Origin: JBIOYL01 sp044870185
GTDB lineage: Bacteria; Actinomycetota; CALGFH01
Direction of reading: 5' to 3'
DNA: 34,532 nucleotides
NCBI GenBank assembly: GCA_044870185.1
Contig: JBIOYL010000115.1
Coordinates: 1 to 34,532, forward strand
Shown: positions 23,621-30,719 of the stretch, in pieces
Numbering within the stretch: the first letter of the stretch is position 1
How the letters are laid out: each line of letters begins with the position of its first letter
Position numbers and translations under genes: made by a program
The notes under the pieces: generated by a model
The model's input: the letters and a program-made list of their open reading frames with translations, nothing else
Told to the model about the DNA's origin: nothing
The model's database searches: none

Positions 23621-24154
23621 TCAGGCCAACACAGGAGAGAGGAGTCGTCGGCGGGGGGAACCCGCCGGTCGGCCCGGGACGCGCTCGGGTGCGAGCTCGA
23701 GCGCGTAGCTCAGGCCGTCGTCGCCGCCGCGACGGCGCTCGGCCACCCCGACCGGGCGGAAGCCGGCCCGCTCGTACAGGCGGATGGCCCGGTCGTAGCG
23801 GTGACGCGTGGTCAGGGTGAGGCGCCGGAGCCCGCGCGCCTCGGCGGCCTCGATGACCGCGTTCAGCAGCCCGCGGCCGAGCCCGGCGCCGCGGGCCTCG
23901 GGCAGCAGGAACATCTTGCGGACCTCGCCGGTGTCCGGGCCGGTGCGGTACAGGCCGGCCGTCCCGATGACCCGGTCGCCTGCGTCGACGGCGACGAAGA
24001 ACGCCCCGCCGCTGCCGAGGTAGTGGCGGGCGGGCTCGAGGATGTCGGCGTCGAGGTGGTGTGGGTCGAAGGCCAGCCCGTGCTCGGACAGGACGCGTTC
24101 CACGACGGCGGCGGCTGCCGCCCCGTCGCTGTCACCGCCCACCCGGATCCGCAT
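23621..24154 (-). CDS. GNAT-family N-acetyltransferase
   Basis: 177-aa acetyltransferase. Motif A for acetyl-CoA binding is MFLLPEARGAGLGRGLL (81-97), preceded by the beta-4 strand GTAGLYRTGPDTGEVR and followed by RLTLTTRHRYDRAIRLYERA and GFRPVG, the classical GNAT C-terminal half. The last 20 residues are Arg/Pro-rich and beyond the fold. ATG 24154 has AGGAGGA 9 nt upstream, so an open frame upstream to 24343 is not used. Divergent from the arginine operon; although GNAT proteins include N-acetylglutamate synthases, nothing here marks it as ArgA, and the motif spacing is that of small-molecule acetyltransferases. Substrate unknown. Terminator hairpins follow. Confidence 0.88.
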   Translation of the reverse strand: MRIRVGGDSDGAAAAAVVERVLSEHGLAFDPHHLDADILEPARHYLGSGGAFFVAVDAGDRVIGTAGLYRTGPDTGEVRKMFLLPEARGAGLGRGLLNAVIEAAEARGLRRLTLTTRHRYDRAIRLYERAGFRPVGVAERRRGGDDGLSYALELAPERVPGRPAGSPRRRLLSPVLA

Positions 24155-24190
24155 CCGCCTGCGTCCTCCTCCGCCCCATGCGCGTGGGTG

Positions 24191-24292
24191 GCAATGATTG
24201 CATATCCCGTAGCCGCATGCACAACCCGGCCGCCCCACCGTCCCGGCCGGCGCGAACCCGACATCGAGCACGCTGGTCGGGTGGTTGGCCGG
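24191..24292. other. Intergenic structure between GNAT and argC
   Basis: Contains the perfect dyad GCAAT-G-ATTGC (24191-24201) running into a TTGCATA half-site, plausibly part of the GNAT promoter or an ArgR-related site. It also contains an interrupted hairpin: CCGGCC (24243-24248) and ACCCGAC (24256-24262) pair with GTCGGGT (24276-24282) and GGCCGG (24287-24292). The hairpin lies upstream of the argC -35, so it is not a leader attenuator for argC. Confidence 0.45.
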
Positions 24293-24305
24293 CGGGGCGG
24301 GTCGA

Positions 24306-24344
24306 TTGCATCCCCGCCGCCAAACCTGCATAGTTATTCGCATG
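24306..24344 (+). promoter_or_regulatory. argC promoter with ARG box overlapping the start codon
   Basis: TTGCAT (24306-24311) and CATAGT (24329-24334) are spaced 17 bp and would start transcription about at the A of ATG 24342, so the mRNA is probably leaderless; no Shine-Dalgarno is present. TGCATAGTTATTCGCA (24327-24342) resembles the ArgR operator (ARG box, TGCATA-type half-sites) and covers both the -10 and the start codon. ArgR is encoded within the operon, so arginine-dependent autorepression is expected. Confidence 0.65.
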
Positions 24345-25397
24345 ACGGCAACGGTTGGCGTGGTTGGCGCCTCCGGGTATGCGGGGGCCGAGCTGCTCCG
24401 CCTGCTGGCCAGGCATCCCGACCTGCGGGTCGCCTGGGCGGCCGGCGACTCGACGGCCGGGCAGCCGGTGGCCGCCCGCTACCCGGGGCTCGCCTTCGCC
24501 TACGGCGAGCTCGCGCTGTGCACCGTCGACGAGGGGCTGGACAAGGGCGCCGACGTGCTCTTCCTCGCCCTGCCCCACATGCGGGCCGCCGCCCTGGCCG
24601 CCCGCGCCCTGGCCGCGGCCGCCCTGGTGGTCGACCTGTCGGCCGACTTCCGGCTGCGCGACCCCCTCGCCTACCCGGTGTGGTACGGCGCCGAGCACCC
24701 GCAGCCCTCCGAGCTCGGCGCCTGGCCGTACGGCCTGCCCGAGCTGCACCGCGCCGAGCTGGTCGGGGCCGCCAAGGTGGCCGTGCCCGGCTGCTATCCG
24801 ACCGCGGCGCTGCTGGCGCTCGCCCCGCTGGTCGCCGCCGGCCTGGTCTCCCCCGACGGCATCGTGATCGACGCCAAGTCGGGGCTGTCCGGCGCCGGCC
24901 GCAGCGCCAAGGACGCCTACCTGTTCGTGCAGGCCAACGAGGACGTCAGCGCCTACGGCGTCGGCTCGCACCGGCACACGCCCGAGATCGAGCAGGAGCT
25001 GTCGCTGGCCGCCGGGCGCCCGCTGGCGGTCACCTTCACCCCGCATCTGGTGCCGGCAAGCCGGGGCCTGCTGGCCACCTGCTATGCGACCGTGGCCGGC
25101 CCGGCCGCCGACCCGGCGGCCGACGCGGAGCTCGCCGCCTGCTACGCCGACTCCTACGCCGGCGAGCCGTTCGTCGACGTGCTGGCCACCGGGTCCTGGC
25201 CCCACACCCGGGCGGTGACCGCCACCAACCGGGCCCAGGTCGCCGCCGTTGCCGACACCCGCACCGGGCGGGTCGTGGCGGCCGCCTCGATCGACAACCT
25301 GGGCAAGGGCGCCGCCGGGCAGGCGCTGCAGTGCGCCAACATCGCCCTGGGCCTGCCCGAGACGGCGGGCCTCGACCTCGTCCCCCCCGGCCCATGA
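24342..25397 (+). CDS. argC: ArgC, N-acetyl-gamma-glutamyl-phosphate reductase
   Basis: 351-aa NADP-dependent reductase converting N-acetylglutamyl-phosphate to the semialdehyde, third step of arginine synthesis. N-terminal Rossmann motif GVVGASGYAGAELLRLLARH (5-24), LPHMRAAALA, DLSADFRLRD, the catalytic cysteine in VPGCYPTAALL (Cys151), SGLSGAGRSAKDAY, and HTPEIEQEL with its conserved His. The C-terminus ends with the usual IDNLGKGAAGQALQ segment. Starts at ATG 24342, directly on an ARG-box-like sequence and without a ribosome-binding site; an earlier in-frame opening lacks the Rossmann start. argJ follows after 65 bp. No repeat-derived insertion, unlike argJ, argB, argG and argH. Confidence 0.97.
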   Translation: MTATVGVVGASGYAGAELLRLLARHPDLRVAWAAGDSTAGQPVAARYPGLAFAYGELALCTVDEGLDKGADVLFLALPHMRAAALAARALAAAALVVDLSADFRLRDPLAYPVWYGAEHPQPSELGAWPYGLPELHRAELVGAAKVAVPGCYPTAALLALAPLVAAGLVSPDGIVIDAKSGLSGAGRSAKDAYLFVQANEDVSAYGVGSHRHTPEIEQELSLAAGRPLAVTFTPHLVPASRGLLATCYATVAGPAADPAADAELAACYADSYAGEPFVDVLATGSWPHTRAVTATNRAQVAAVADTRTGRVVAAASIDNLGKGAAGQALQCANIALGLPETAGLDLVPPGP

Positions 25398-25462
25398 GGC
25401 GCCGGTGGGGCCGGGCGCCCCGGCGGGCGCCTGGACCCTGAGACCCTTGCGGAGGTGCCCTG

Positions 25463-26686
25463 GTGCGCAGCGTGGACCGGACCCTCGGGGTGACGGCGGC
25501 CGGCGGGTTCACGGCCGCCGGTGTCGCCTGCGGGCTCAAGCCGTCGGGCGAGCCCGACCTGGCGCTCGTCGTCGGCCCGCCGGGCACCGTGGCGACCGGG
25601 GTGTTCACTACCAACCTGGTCGTGGCCGCGCCGGTGGTGTGGTCACGGTCGCGGCTGGCCGCCTCGCCGCACGCCCGCGCGGTGGTGGCCAACTCGGGCA
25701 ACGCCAACGCCTGCACCGGGCCGGCCGGCGACGCCGCGGTCCGCGCCAGCGTCGAGCAGGTCGCCCGGGCGGTCGGCTGCCATGCCGACCAGGTGCTCGT
25801 CTGCTCGACCGGGCTGATCGGGGTGCCGCTCGACACCGGCCGGGTCGCCGAGGGGATCCGCAAGGCGGCCGCCAACCTGGACCGCTCCGGCGGCGAGCAG
25901 GCCGCCGAGGCCATCCGCACCACCGACACGGTCCGCAAGCAGGCCGGCGTGGTGACCGGCCAGGGGCTCACCGTCGCCGGCATGGCCAAGGGGGCCGCCA
26001 TGCTGGCCCCCCAGCTCGGCCCGCCGGCCGCTGGCCCGCCGGCCCCCCAGCTCGGCCCGCCGCACGCCACCATGCTGGCCGTGCTCACCACCGACGCCGT
26101 GGCCGCCCCGGCCGTGCTTCAGGCCGTGCTCGCCGAGGCGGCGGAGCGGACCTTCAACCGCATCACCGTGGACGGCGCCCAGTCCACCAACGACACCGTC
26201 CTGCTGCTCGCGTCCGGCGCCGCCGGCCGCTCCCCGGACGCGGCCGAGCTGGGTGAGGCGGTGGCGGCCGTGTGCGACGACCTGGCCTGGCAGATGCTGG
26301 CCGACGCCGAGGGTGCGACCAAGGTCGTGCGGGTCTGGGTGGGCGGCGCCGCCAGCGAGGCGGGCGCGCTGGCCGTGGCGCGCCGGGTGGCCGACAGCCC
26401 GCTGGTCAAGACGGCCGTCTACGGCGGCGACCCGAACTGGGGACGGATCCTGCAGGCGGCCGGGACGGCCGGCGTGGCGTTCGACCCGAGCCGGGTCGCG
26501 CTCGACCTGGACGGCGTCGCGCTGGTCCGCGACGGGATGCCCACCGGGCGCGACCCGGACGGGGCGATGCGTGGCCGCCAGGTCGAGCTCCGTCTGCACC
26601 TCGGCGGTCCCGGCCCGTGGGCCTGCATCCGCACCGTCGACCTGACCCCCGACTACGTCAGGCGCAACTCGGAGTACACGACGTGA
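25463..26686 (+). CDS. argJ: ArgJ, bifunctional ornithine acetyltransferase / N-acetylglutamate synthase, with an insertion before the processing site
   Basis: 407-aa precursor that self-cleaves into alpha and beta chains and recycles acetyl groups between N-acetylornithine and glutamate. Hallmarks are GVFTTNLVVAAPVVWSR, VVANSGNANACTGPAGD, LVCSTGLIGVPLD, GMAKGAAMLAP, the cleavage site HATMLAVLTTDA (Ala202/Thr203, Thr as nucleophile), TFNRITVDGAQSTNDTV, and the C-terminal DLTPDYVRRNSEYTT. Between MLAPQL and ATML the protein has about 16 extra residues (QLGPPAAGPPAPQLGPPH) from a duplicated DNA segment; normally AP-x-x is followed at once by ATML. GTG 25463 has GGAGG 7 nt upstream. The stop overlaps argB by GTGA. 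Presence of ArgJ means the cyclic acetyl pathway. Confidence 0.96.
   Translation: MRSVDRTLGVTAAGGFTAAGVACGLKPSGEPDLALVVGPPGTVATGVFTTNLVVAAPVVWSRSRLAASPHARAVVANSGNANACTGPAGDAAVRASVEQVARAVGCHADQVLVCSTGLIGVPLDTGRVAEGIRKAAANLDRSGGEQAAEAIRTTDTVRKQAGVVTGQGLTVAGMAKGAAMLAPQLGPPAAGPPAPQLGPPHATMLAVLTTDAVAAPAVLQAVLAEAAERTFNRITVDGAQSTNDTVLLLASGAAGRSPDAAELGEAVAAVCDDLAWQMLADAEGATKVVRVWVGGAASEAGALAVARRVADSPLVKTAVYGGDPNWGRILQAAGTAGVAFDPSRVALDLDGVALVRDGMPTGRDPDGAMRGRQVELRLHLGGPGPWACIRTVDLTPDYVRRNSEYTT
26005..26062 (+). repeat. 22-bp direct repeat (36-bp period) inside argJ
   Basis: GGCCCCCCAGCTCGGCCCGCCG is present perfectly at 26005-26026 and 26041-26062, 36 bp (12 codons) apart, encoding APQLGPP twice. The duplication is in frame and supplies the extra residues that end one residue before the ArgJ autoprocessing Ala-Thr. 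Confidence 0.9.
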
Positions 26687-27720
26687 CGTCCACCCTCGAC
26701 ATCCGCACCCAGGACCTTCAGGCCAAGGCGGCCGTGCTGCACGAGGCGCTGCCCTGGATCAAGCGCTACGCCGGGCGCACGGTGGTGGTGAAGTACGGCG
26801 GGGCGGCCATGGCCCGGGGGTCCGGGGGGCTCGAGCCTGGCCCCCCGGTCGGCGGCGGAGGGGCCGGGGGGCTCGAGCCTAGCCCCCCGGTCGACGGGGG
26901 ACCCGCCGAGGGCGACTCGTTCGTCGACGACGTGGTGCTGCTGCGCTACGTCGGGGTGGACGTGGTGGTCGTGCACGGCGGCGGGCCCGAGATCAGCGAG
27001 CTCATGCAACGCTTCGGCAAGCAGCCGCGGTTCGTCGCCGGCCACCGGGTGACCGACGAGGAGACCATCGACCTGGTCCGCATGGTGCTCGTCGGCCGGG
27101 TCAACAAGGCGCTCGTCGGCCGGTTCAACCGGCATGGCCGCATCGCGGTGGGGCTGTCGGGCGAGGACGGGCTGCTGGTCACCGCGCGGCCACGCGTCGA
27201 CCCGGGCGGCGCCGACCTTGGCTACGTGGGCGACGTCGATGCCGTCGACCCGACCGCGCTGCGCGCGCTGACCGCGGCCGGGCTGATCCCGGTGGTGGCC
27301 ACGGTGGCCGCCGGGCCCGGCGGCCGGCCCTACAACGTCAACGCCGACGCCGTGGCCGGGGCGCTCGCGGCCGCCCTCGGCGCCGAGAAGCTCATCTACC
27401 TGACCGACGTGCATGGCCTGTACGCCGATCTCGGCGACGAGCGCTCCCTCATCCGGCGCATAGCCGTCGCCGACCTGGAGCCGATGCTCGCCGAGGGCCG
27501 CTTCGCGGCCGGCATCGTCCCCAAGCTCCACGGCATCGTGACCGCCCTACGCGCGGGCGTGGCCGGCGCCCACATCCTCGACGGCCGGCTCAAGCACGCG
27601 CTGCTGCTCGAGCTGTTCACCGACCAGGGCGCCGGGACGATGGTCCAGGGCGCCACCGGCCCGACCGGCCAGCAGGACCCCACGCCGCCCACCCCGACCG
27701 CAACGGAGGCAGCCCGGTGA
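26683..27720 (+). CDS. argB: ArgB, N-acetylglutamate kinase, with a 28-residue repeat insertion
   Basis: 345-aa amino-acid-kinase-fold enzyme phosphorylating N-acetylglutamate, normally the controlled step. Seen: LPWIKRYAGRTVVVKYGGAAM (nucleotide loop, 24-44 region), FVDDVVLLRYVGVDVVVVHG, GGPEISELMQRFGK, FVAGHRVTDEETIDLVRMVL, PYNVNADAVAGALAAALGAE and KLIYLTDVHGLYAD. The N-terminal helix of about 20 residues is the kind found in hexameric, arginine-inhibited NAGKs. Between KYGGAAM and DSFVDDVV lie two 14-residue Gly/Pro units (GGLEPGPPVGGGGA and GGLEPSPPVDGGPA) absent from the family. The C-terminus has a 25-residue Pro/Thr tail. GTG 26683 overlaps the argJ stop; the stop overlaps argD. Confidence 0.96.
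   Translation: MTSTLDIRTQDLQAKAAVLHEALPWIKRYAGRTVVVKYGGAAMARGSGGLEPGPPVGGGGAGGLEPSPPVDGGPAEGDSFVDDVVLLRYVGVDVVVVHGGGPEISELMQRFGKQPRFVAGHRVTDEETIDLVRMVLVGRVNKALVGRFNRHGRIAVGLSGEDGLLVTARPRVDPGGADLGYVGDVDAVDPTALRALTAAGLIPVVATVAAGPGGRPYNVNADAVAGALAAALGAEKLIYLTDVHGLYADLGDERSLIRRIAVADLEPMLAEGRFAAGIVPKLHGIVTALRAGVAGAHILDGRLKHALLLELFTDQGAGTMVQGATGPTGQQDPTPPTPTATEAAR
26822..26905 (+). repeat. Two 42-bp hairpin-forming repeat units inserted in argB
   Basis: Units at 26822-26863 and 26864-26905; the first 30 bp are identical except one base. Each begins with an inverted repeat, CCGGGGGGCT-N7-(A/G)GCCCCCCGG: 10-bp stem, loop CGAGCCT. The single difference (26839 G, 26881 A) changes U·G to U-A, so the stem is kept in both copies. 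Each unit is 14 codons, so the frame of argB is preserved. It resembles a small palindromic (REP- or RPE-like) element within a gene. Confidence 0.9.
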
Positions 27721-28925
27721 CCGACATCGCCACCAGAGAGGCGGCCGTCCTGTGGCCCACCTACGTGCGCCCGCCGGTCGAGTTCGTCCGCGGCGAGGGC
27801 GTGCGCCTGTACGACGCCGACGGCCGCGACTACCTCGACTTCCTCGGCGGCATCGCGGTGGTCGCCGCCGGGCACGCCAACCCGCGGGTGGTCGCGGCCG
27901 TCACCGCCCAGCTCGGCAAGCTCGGCCACACCTCCAACCTGTACTTCACCGGCCCCCAGGTCGCGCTCGCCGAGCGGTTGGCCGGGCTGTTCGGCGAGCC
28001 GGCCAAGGTGTTCTTCTCGAACTCCGGCGCCGAGGCCATCGAGGCGGCCATCAAGCTGGCCCGCCGCTGGGGGCGGGCCACCCGCGGGCAGGACGCCGTC
28101 GGCGTGGTGGCCGCGCTGGGCGGCTTCCACGGCCGCACGCTCGGCGCCCTGGCGGCCACCGGCAAGCTGGCCCTGCACCCGCCGTTCGCGCCGCTGCCCC
28201 CCGGGTTCACCCACGTGCCGTTCGGCGACCTGGCCGCGCTGGAGGCGGCGGTCGGCCCGGACACCGCCGCCGTGCTGCTCGAGCCCATCCAGGGCGAGGC
28301 CGGCATCCAGGTGCCGCCCGCCGGCTACCTGGCCGGCGCCCGCAAGCTGACCCGGGCGGCCGGCGTGCTGCTGGTCCTCGACGAGATCCAGTCCGGCATG
28401 GGTCGCACCGGGCGCTTCTTCGCCCACCAGCACGCCGGGGTCCGGCCCGACGTGGTGACCATGGCCAAGGCGCTCGGCAACGGCTTCCCGATCGGGGCGA
28501 CGATCGCCCGCGCCGACGTGGCCGACGTCATGCAGCCCGGCGACCACGGCTCGACCTTCGGCGGCAACCCGGTCGCCTGCGCGGCGGCCATGGCGACCCT
28601 CGACGAGGTCCTGCCGCTGCTGGACGGGCACGTCGACAAGATGGCGGCGCGGCTGGCCGAGGGGCTGGCCGTCCTGCGCGACCGGGTCGGCGCGGGCGCG
28701 TCCGTGCGCGGGCTCGGCCTGTGGCTGGCCCTCGACCTCGGCGAGGGCGCGCCGGTGACCGCCAAGGAGGTGGCGGCGGCGGCGCTTGGCCGGGGGCTGG
28801 TCGTCAACCCGGTCACCGAGCGGGCCCTGCGGCTGGCCCCGCCGCTGGTGGTCACCGAGCTGCAGATCGACGACGCTCTGGCCCGCCTGGCCGGCGCGCT
28901 CGGGGAGGTGGGCGCATGCACGTGA
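27717..28925 (+). CDS. argD: ArgD, acetylornithine aminotransferase
   Basis: 402-aa class-III PLP aminotransferase converting N-acetylglutamate semialdehyde to N-acetylornithine; may also serve lysine synthesis as N-succinyl-DAP aminotransferase. Seen: GRDYLDFLGGIAVVAAGHAN, HTSNLYFTGPQVALAERL, FFSNSGAEAIEAAIKLAR, GGFHGRTLGALAATGK, EPIQGEAGIQVPP, LLVLDEIQSGMGRTGRFF (the PLP Asp), the Schiff-base lysine in TMAKALGNGFPIG (Lys251), and GSTFGGNPVACAAA. Normal length without insertions. GTG 27717 overlaps the argB stop by 4 nt and its stop overlaps argR by 10 nt. argF, which follows argD in the mycobacterial operon, is missing here. Confidence 0.97.
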   Translation: MTDIATREAAVLWPTYVRPPVEFVRGEGVRLYDADGRDYLDFLGGIAVVAAGHANPRVVAAVTAQLGKLGHTSNLYFTGPQVALAERLAGLFGEPAKVFFSNSGAEAIEAAIKLARRWGRATRGQDAVGVVAALGGFHGRTLGALAATGKLALHPPFAPLPPGFTHVPFGDLAALEAAVGPDTAAVLLEPIQGEAGIQVPPAGYLAGARKLTRAAGVLLVLDEIQSGMGRTGRFFAHQHAGVRPDVVTMAKALGNGFPIGATIARADVADVMQPGDHGSTFGGNPVACAAAMATLDEVLPLLDGHVDKMAARLAEGLAVLRDRVGAGASVRGLGLWLALDLGEGAPVTAKEVAAAALGRGLVVNPVTERALRLAPPLVVTELQIDDALARLAGALGEVGACT

Positions 28926-29404
28926 AGGCCCGGCGCCAGCAGGCGCTCGTCGCCCTGCTGCGCGGCCGCCAGTGCTCCAGCCAGGCGGCCCTGCTCGCCG
29001 CGCTGCGCGCGCAGGGCTTCGACGCGACCCAGGCGACCGTGTCGCGCGACCTGGAGGAGCTCGGCGCGGTCAAGGTGCGTGGCCCCGACGGGCGGCTCGT
29101 CTACGCCGCGGCCCCCTCCGACGGCGCGCCGGGCGTGAGCGAGGCGGAGCTGCGCCGGGTACTGGACCTCAGCCTGCTGAGCGTGATCCCGGCCGGCAAC
29201 CTGGTCGTGCTACGCACCCCGCCGGGCCACGCCAACGTGCTCGCCTCCACGCTCGACCGAGCCGGCCTTGCCGGGGTGGCCGGGACGGTGGCCGGAGACG
29301 ACACCGTGCTCGTCGTGTGCGCCGACCGGACCTCCGGCAAGGCGATGGCCCGCCGGCTCGGCGTACTCGTGGCCCGCACCGCCGCCGACGCCGCTCTATC
29401 CTGA
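28916..29404 (+). CDS. argR: ArgR, arginine repressor
   Basis: 162-aa arginine-responsive repressor. N-terminal winged helix about 5-70: ARRQQALVALLRGRQCSSQA, ALLAALRAQGFDATQATVSR and DLEELGAVKVRGPDG, with the signature ATVSRDL. C-terminal 85-160 is the hexamerisation and arginine-binding domain, with LVVLRTPPGHANVLASTLDR and GVAGTVAGDDTVLVV (the conserved G-DD). ATG 28916 has GGGAGG 7 nt upstream and overlaps the argD end by 10 nt. Expected to bind the ARG-box-like site at argC, giving feedback within its own operon. Normal length. Confidence 0.95.
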   Translation: MHVKARRQQALVALLRGRQCSSQAALLAALRAQGFDATQATVSRDLEELGAVKVRGPDGRLVYAAAPSDGAPGVSEAELRRVLDLSLLSVIPAGNLVVLRTPPGHANVLASTLDRAGLAGVAGTVAGDDTVLVVCADRTSGKAMARRLGVLVARTAADAALS

Positions 29405-29432
29405 CCCTGACATCGAGGGAGCCTGGTTCATC

Positions 29433-30719
29433 ATGAGCACCGACCTCGTCGTCCTCGCCTACTCGGGCGGGCTCGACACCACCGTCGCCGTCCACCGCCT
29501 CACCGCCGAGCAGGGCCGCTCGGTCGTCGCCCTGCTGGCCGACGTCGGCCAGGGCGAGGACCTGGTCGCGCTGGCCGAGCGGGCGCGGGCCGCCGGCGCC
29601 GTCGACGCGATCGTGGTCGACGCCCGGGCGCGCTTCGCGGCCGAGTTCCTGACCCCGGCCGTGGCCGCCAACGCCCTGTACGAGGGCCGCTACCCGCTGG
29701 TGTCGGCACTGTCGCGGCCGCTCATCGCCTGCCTGCTGGTCGAGGAGGCCCGCCGCCGCGGCGCCCCGGCCGTCGCCCACGGCTGTACCGGCAAGGGCAA
29801 CGACCAGGTCCGCTTCGAGGTGGGCGTGGGCGCGCTCGCGCCCGAGCTGGAGGTGCTGGCCCCGGTGCGGGACTGGACCATGAGCCGGCCCGAGGCGATC
29901 GCCTACGCCGACAAGCACAAGCTGGACCTCGGCTGGATCAGCGCCGACAAGCCCTACTCGGTCGACCAGAACCTGTGGGGGCGGACGATCGAGGCCGGCG
30001 TACTGGAGGACCCCTGGGTCGCCCCGCCCGAGGACGCCTTCGCCTGGACCGCGTCGCCGGCCAGCGCCACGGCCACCGCGGAGGCGGTGGTGGCGTTCGA
30101 GGCCGGTGTCCCGGTCGGCGGGGACGGCGACGCCGTGGGGCTCGTCGGCGTGGTCGGCCGGCTGAACCGGCTCGGCGGCGCCTGCGGCTTCGGGCGGGTC
30201 GACATGATCGAGAACCGCCGGGTCGGCATCAAGAGCCGCGAGGTCTATGAGGTGCCGGGCGCCCTGGCCGTGATCGCCGCCCACCGCGACCTGGAGGACC
30301 TGACGCTCGACCGGGACGTGCTGCACGAGAAGGCGCGGCTCGAGCTGCGCTACGCCGAGCTGGTCTACGACGGGCTGTGGTTCTCGCCGCTCAGGGCCGC
30401 CTTCGACGCGTTCGTCGCCGAGACCCAGCAGACGGTGACCGGCGAGGTGCGCATCGAGTTCTCGCCCGGCCGGGCCCAGACCACCGGCCGCCGGGCCGAG
30501 CGCTCGCTGTATGCCGGCGACCTGGCCACCTACCAGGCGGGCGACAGCTTCGACCACGACGCCGGGCGCGGCTTCGTGGCGCTGTGGGGGCTGCCCACCA
30601 GGACCTGGGCGCGCGTCAACGGCGGGGCCCGCGTCGACGGCGGGGCGAACGTCGGCGCGGCGAGGGTGGACGGCGGGGCCAACGTCGACGGCGAAGCGAG
30701 GGTCGACGGCGGTGCCTGA
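29433..30719 (+). CDS. argG: ArgG, argininosuccinate synthase, with an RVDGGA repeat tail
   Basis: 428-aa ATP-dependent ligase joining citrulline and aspartate. N-terminal PP-loop YSGGLDTTVAVHR (10-22), then LLADVGQGEDL, YEGRYPLVSALSRPLIACLL, VAHGCTGKGNDQVRFE, SADKPYSVDQNLWGRTIEAG, RLGGACGFGRVDMIENRRVG and IKSREVYEVPG, all typical. The fold ends near LWGLPTRTWA (about 393). The last 35 residues are six units like RVDGGA, from 18-bp DNA repeats, without family counterpart. ATG 29433 lies 28 bp after argR, with GGGAG 12 nt upstream. The argH GTG lies within the last repeat, so the tail also overlaps the next gene. Confidence 0.96.
   Translation: MSTDLVVLAYSGGLDTTVAVHRLTAEQGRSVVALLADVGQGEDLVALAERARAAGAVDAIVVDARARFAAEFLTPAVAANALYEGRYPLVSALSRPLIACLLVEEARRRGAPAVAHGCTGKGNDQVRFEVGVGALAPELEVLAPVRDWTMSRPEAIAYADKHKLDLGWISADKPYSVDQNLWGRTIEAGVLEDPWVAPPEDAFAWTASPASATATAEAVVAFEAGVPVGGDGDAVGLVGVVGRLNRLGGACGFGRVDMIENRRVGIKSREVYEVPGALAVIAAHRDLEDLTLDRDVLHEKARLELRYAELVYDGLWFSPLRAAFDAFVAETQQTVTGEVRIEFSPGRAQTTGRRAERSLYAGDLATYQAGDSFDHDAGRGFVALWGLPTRTWARVNGGARVDGGANVGAARVDGGANVDGEARVDGGA
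30612..30716 (+). repeat. 18-bp repeat array encoding the ArgG tail
   Basis: Six degenerate units, five of 18 bp and one of 15 bp, encoding RVNGGA, RVDGGA, NVGAA, RVDGGA, NVDGEA and RVDGGA. The array runs from the end of the conserved ArgG fold to the stop codon and includes the argH start codon. Confidence 0.85.
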
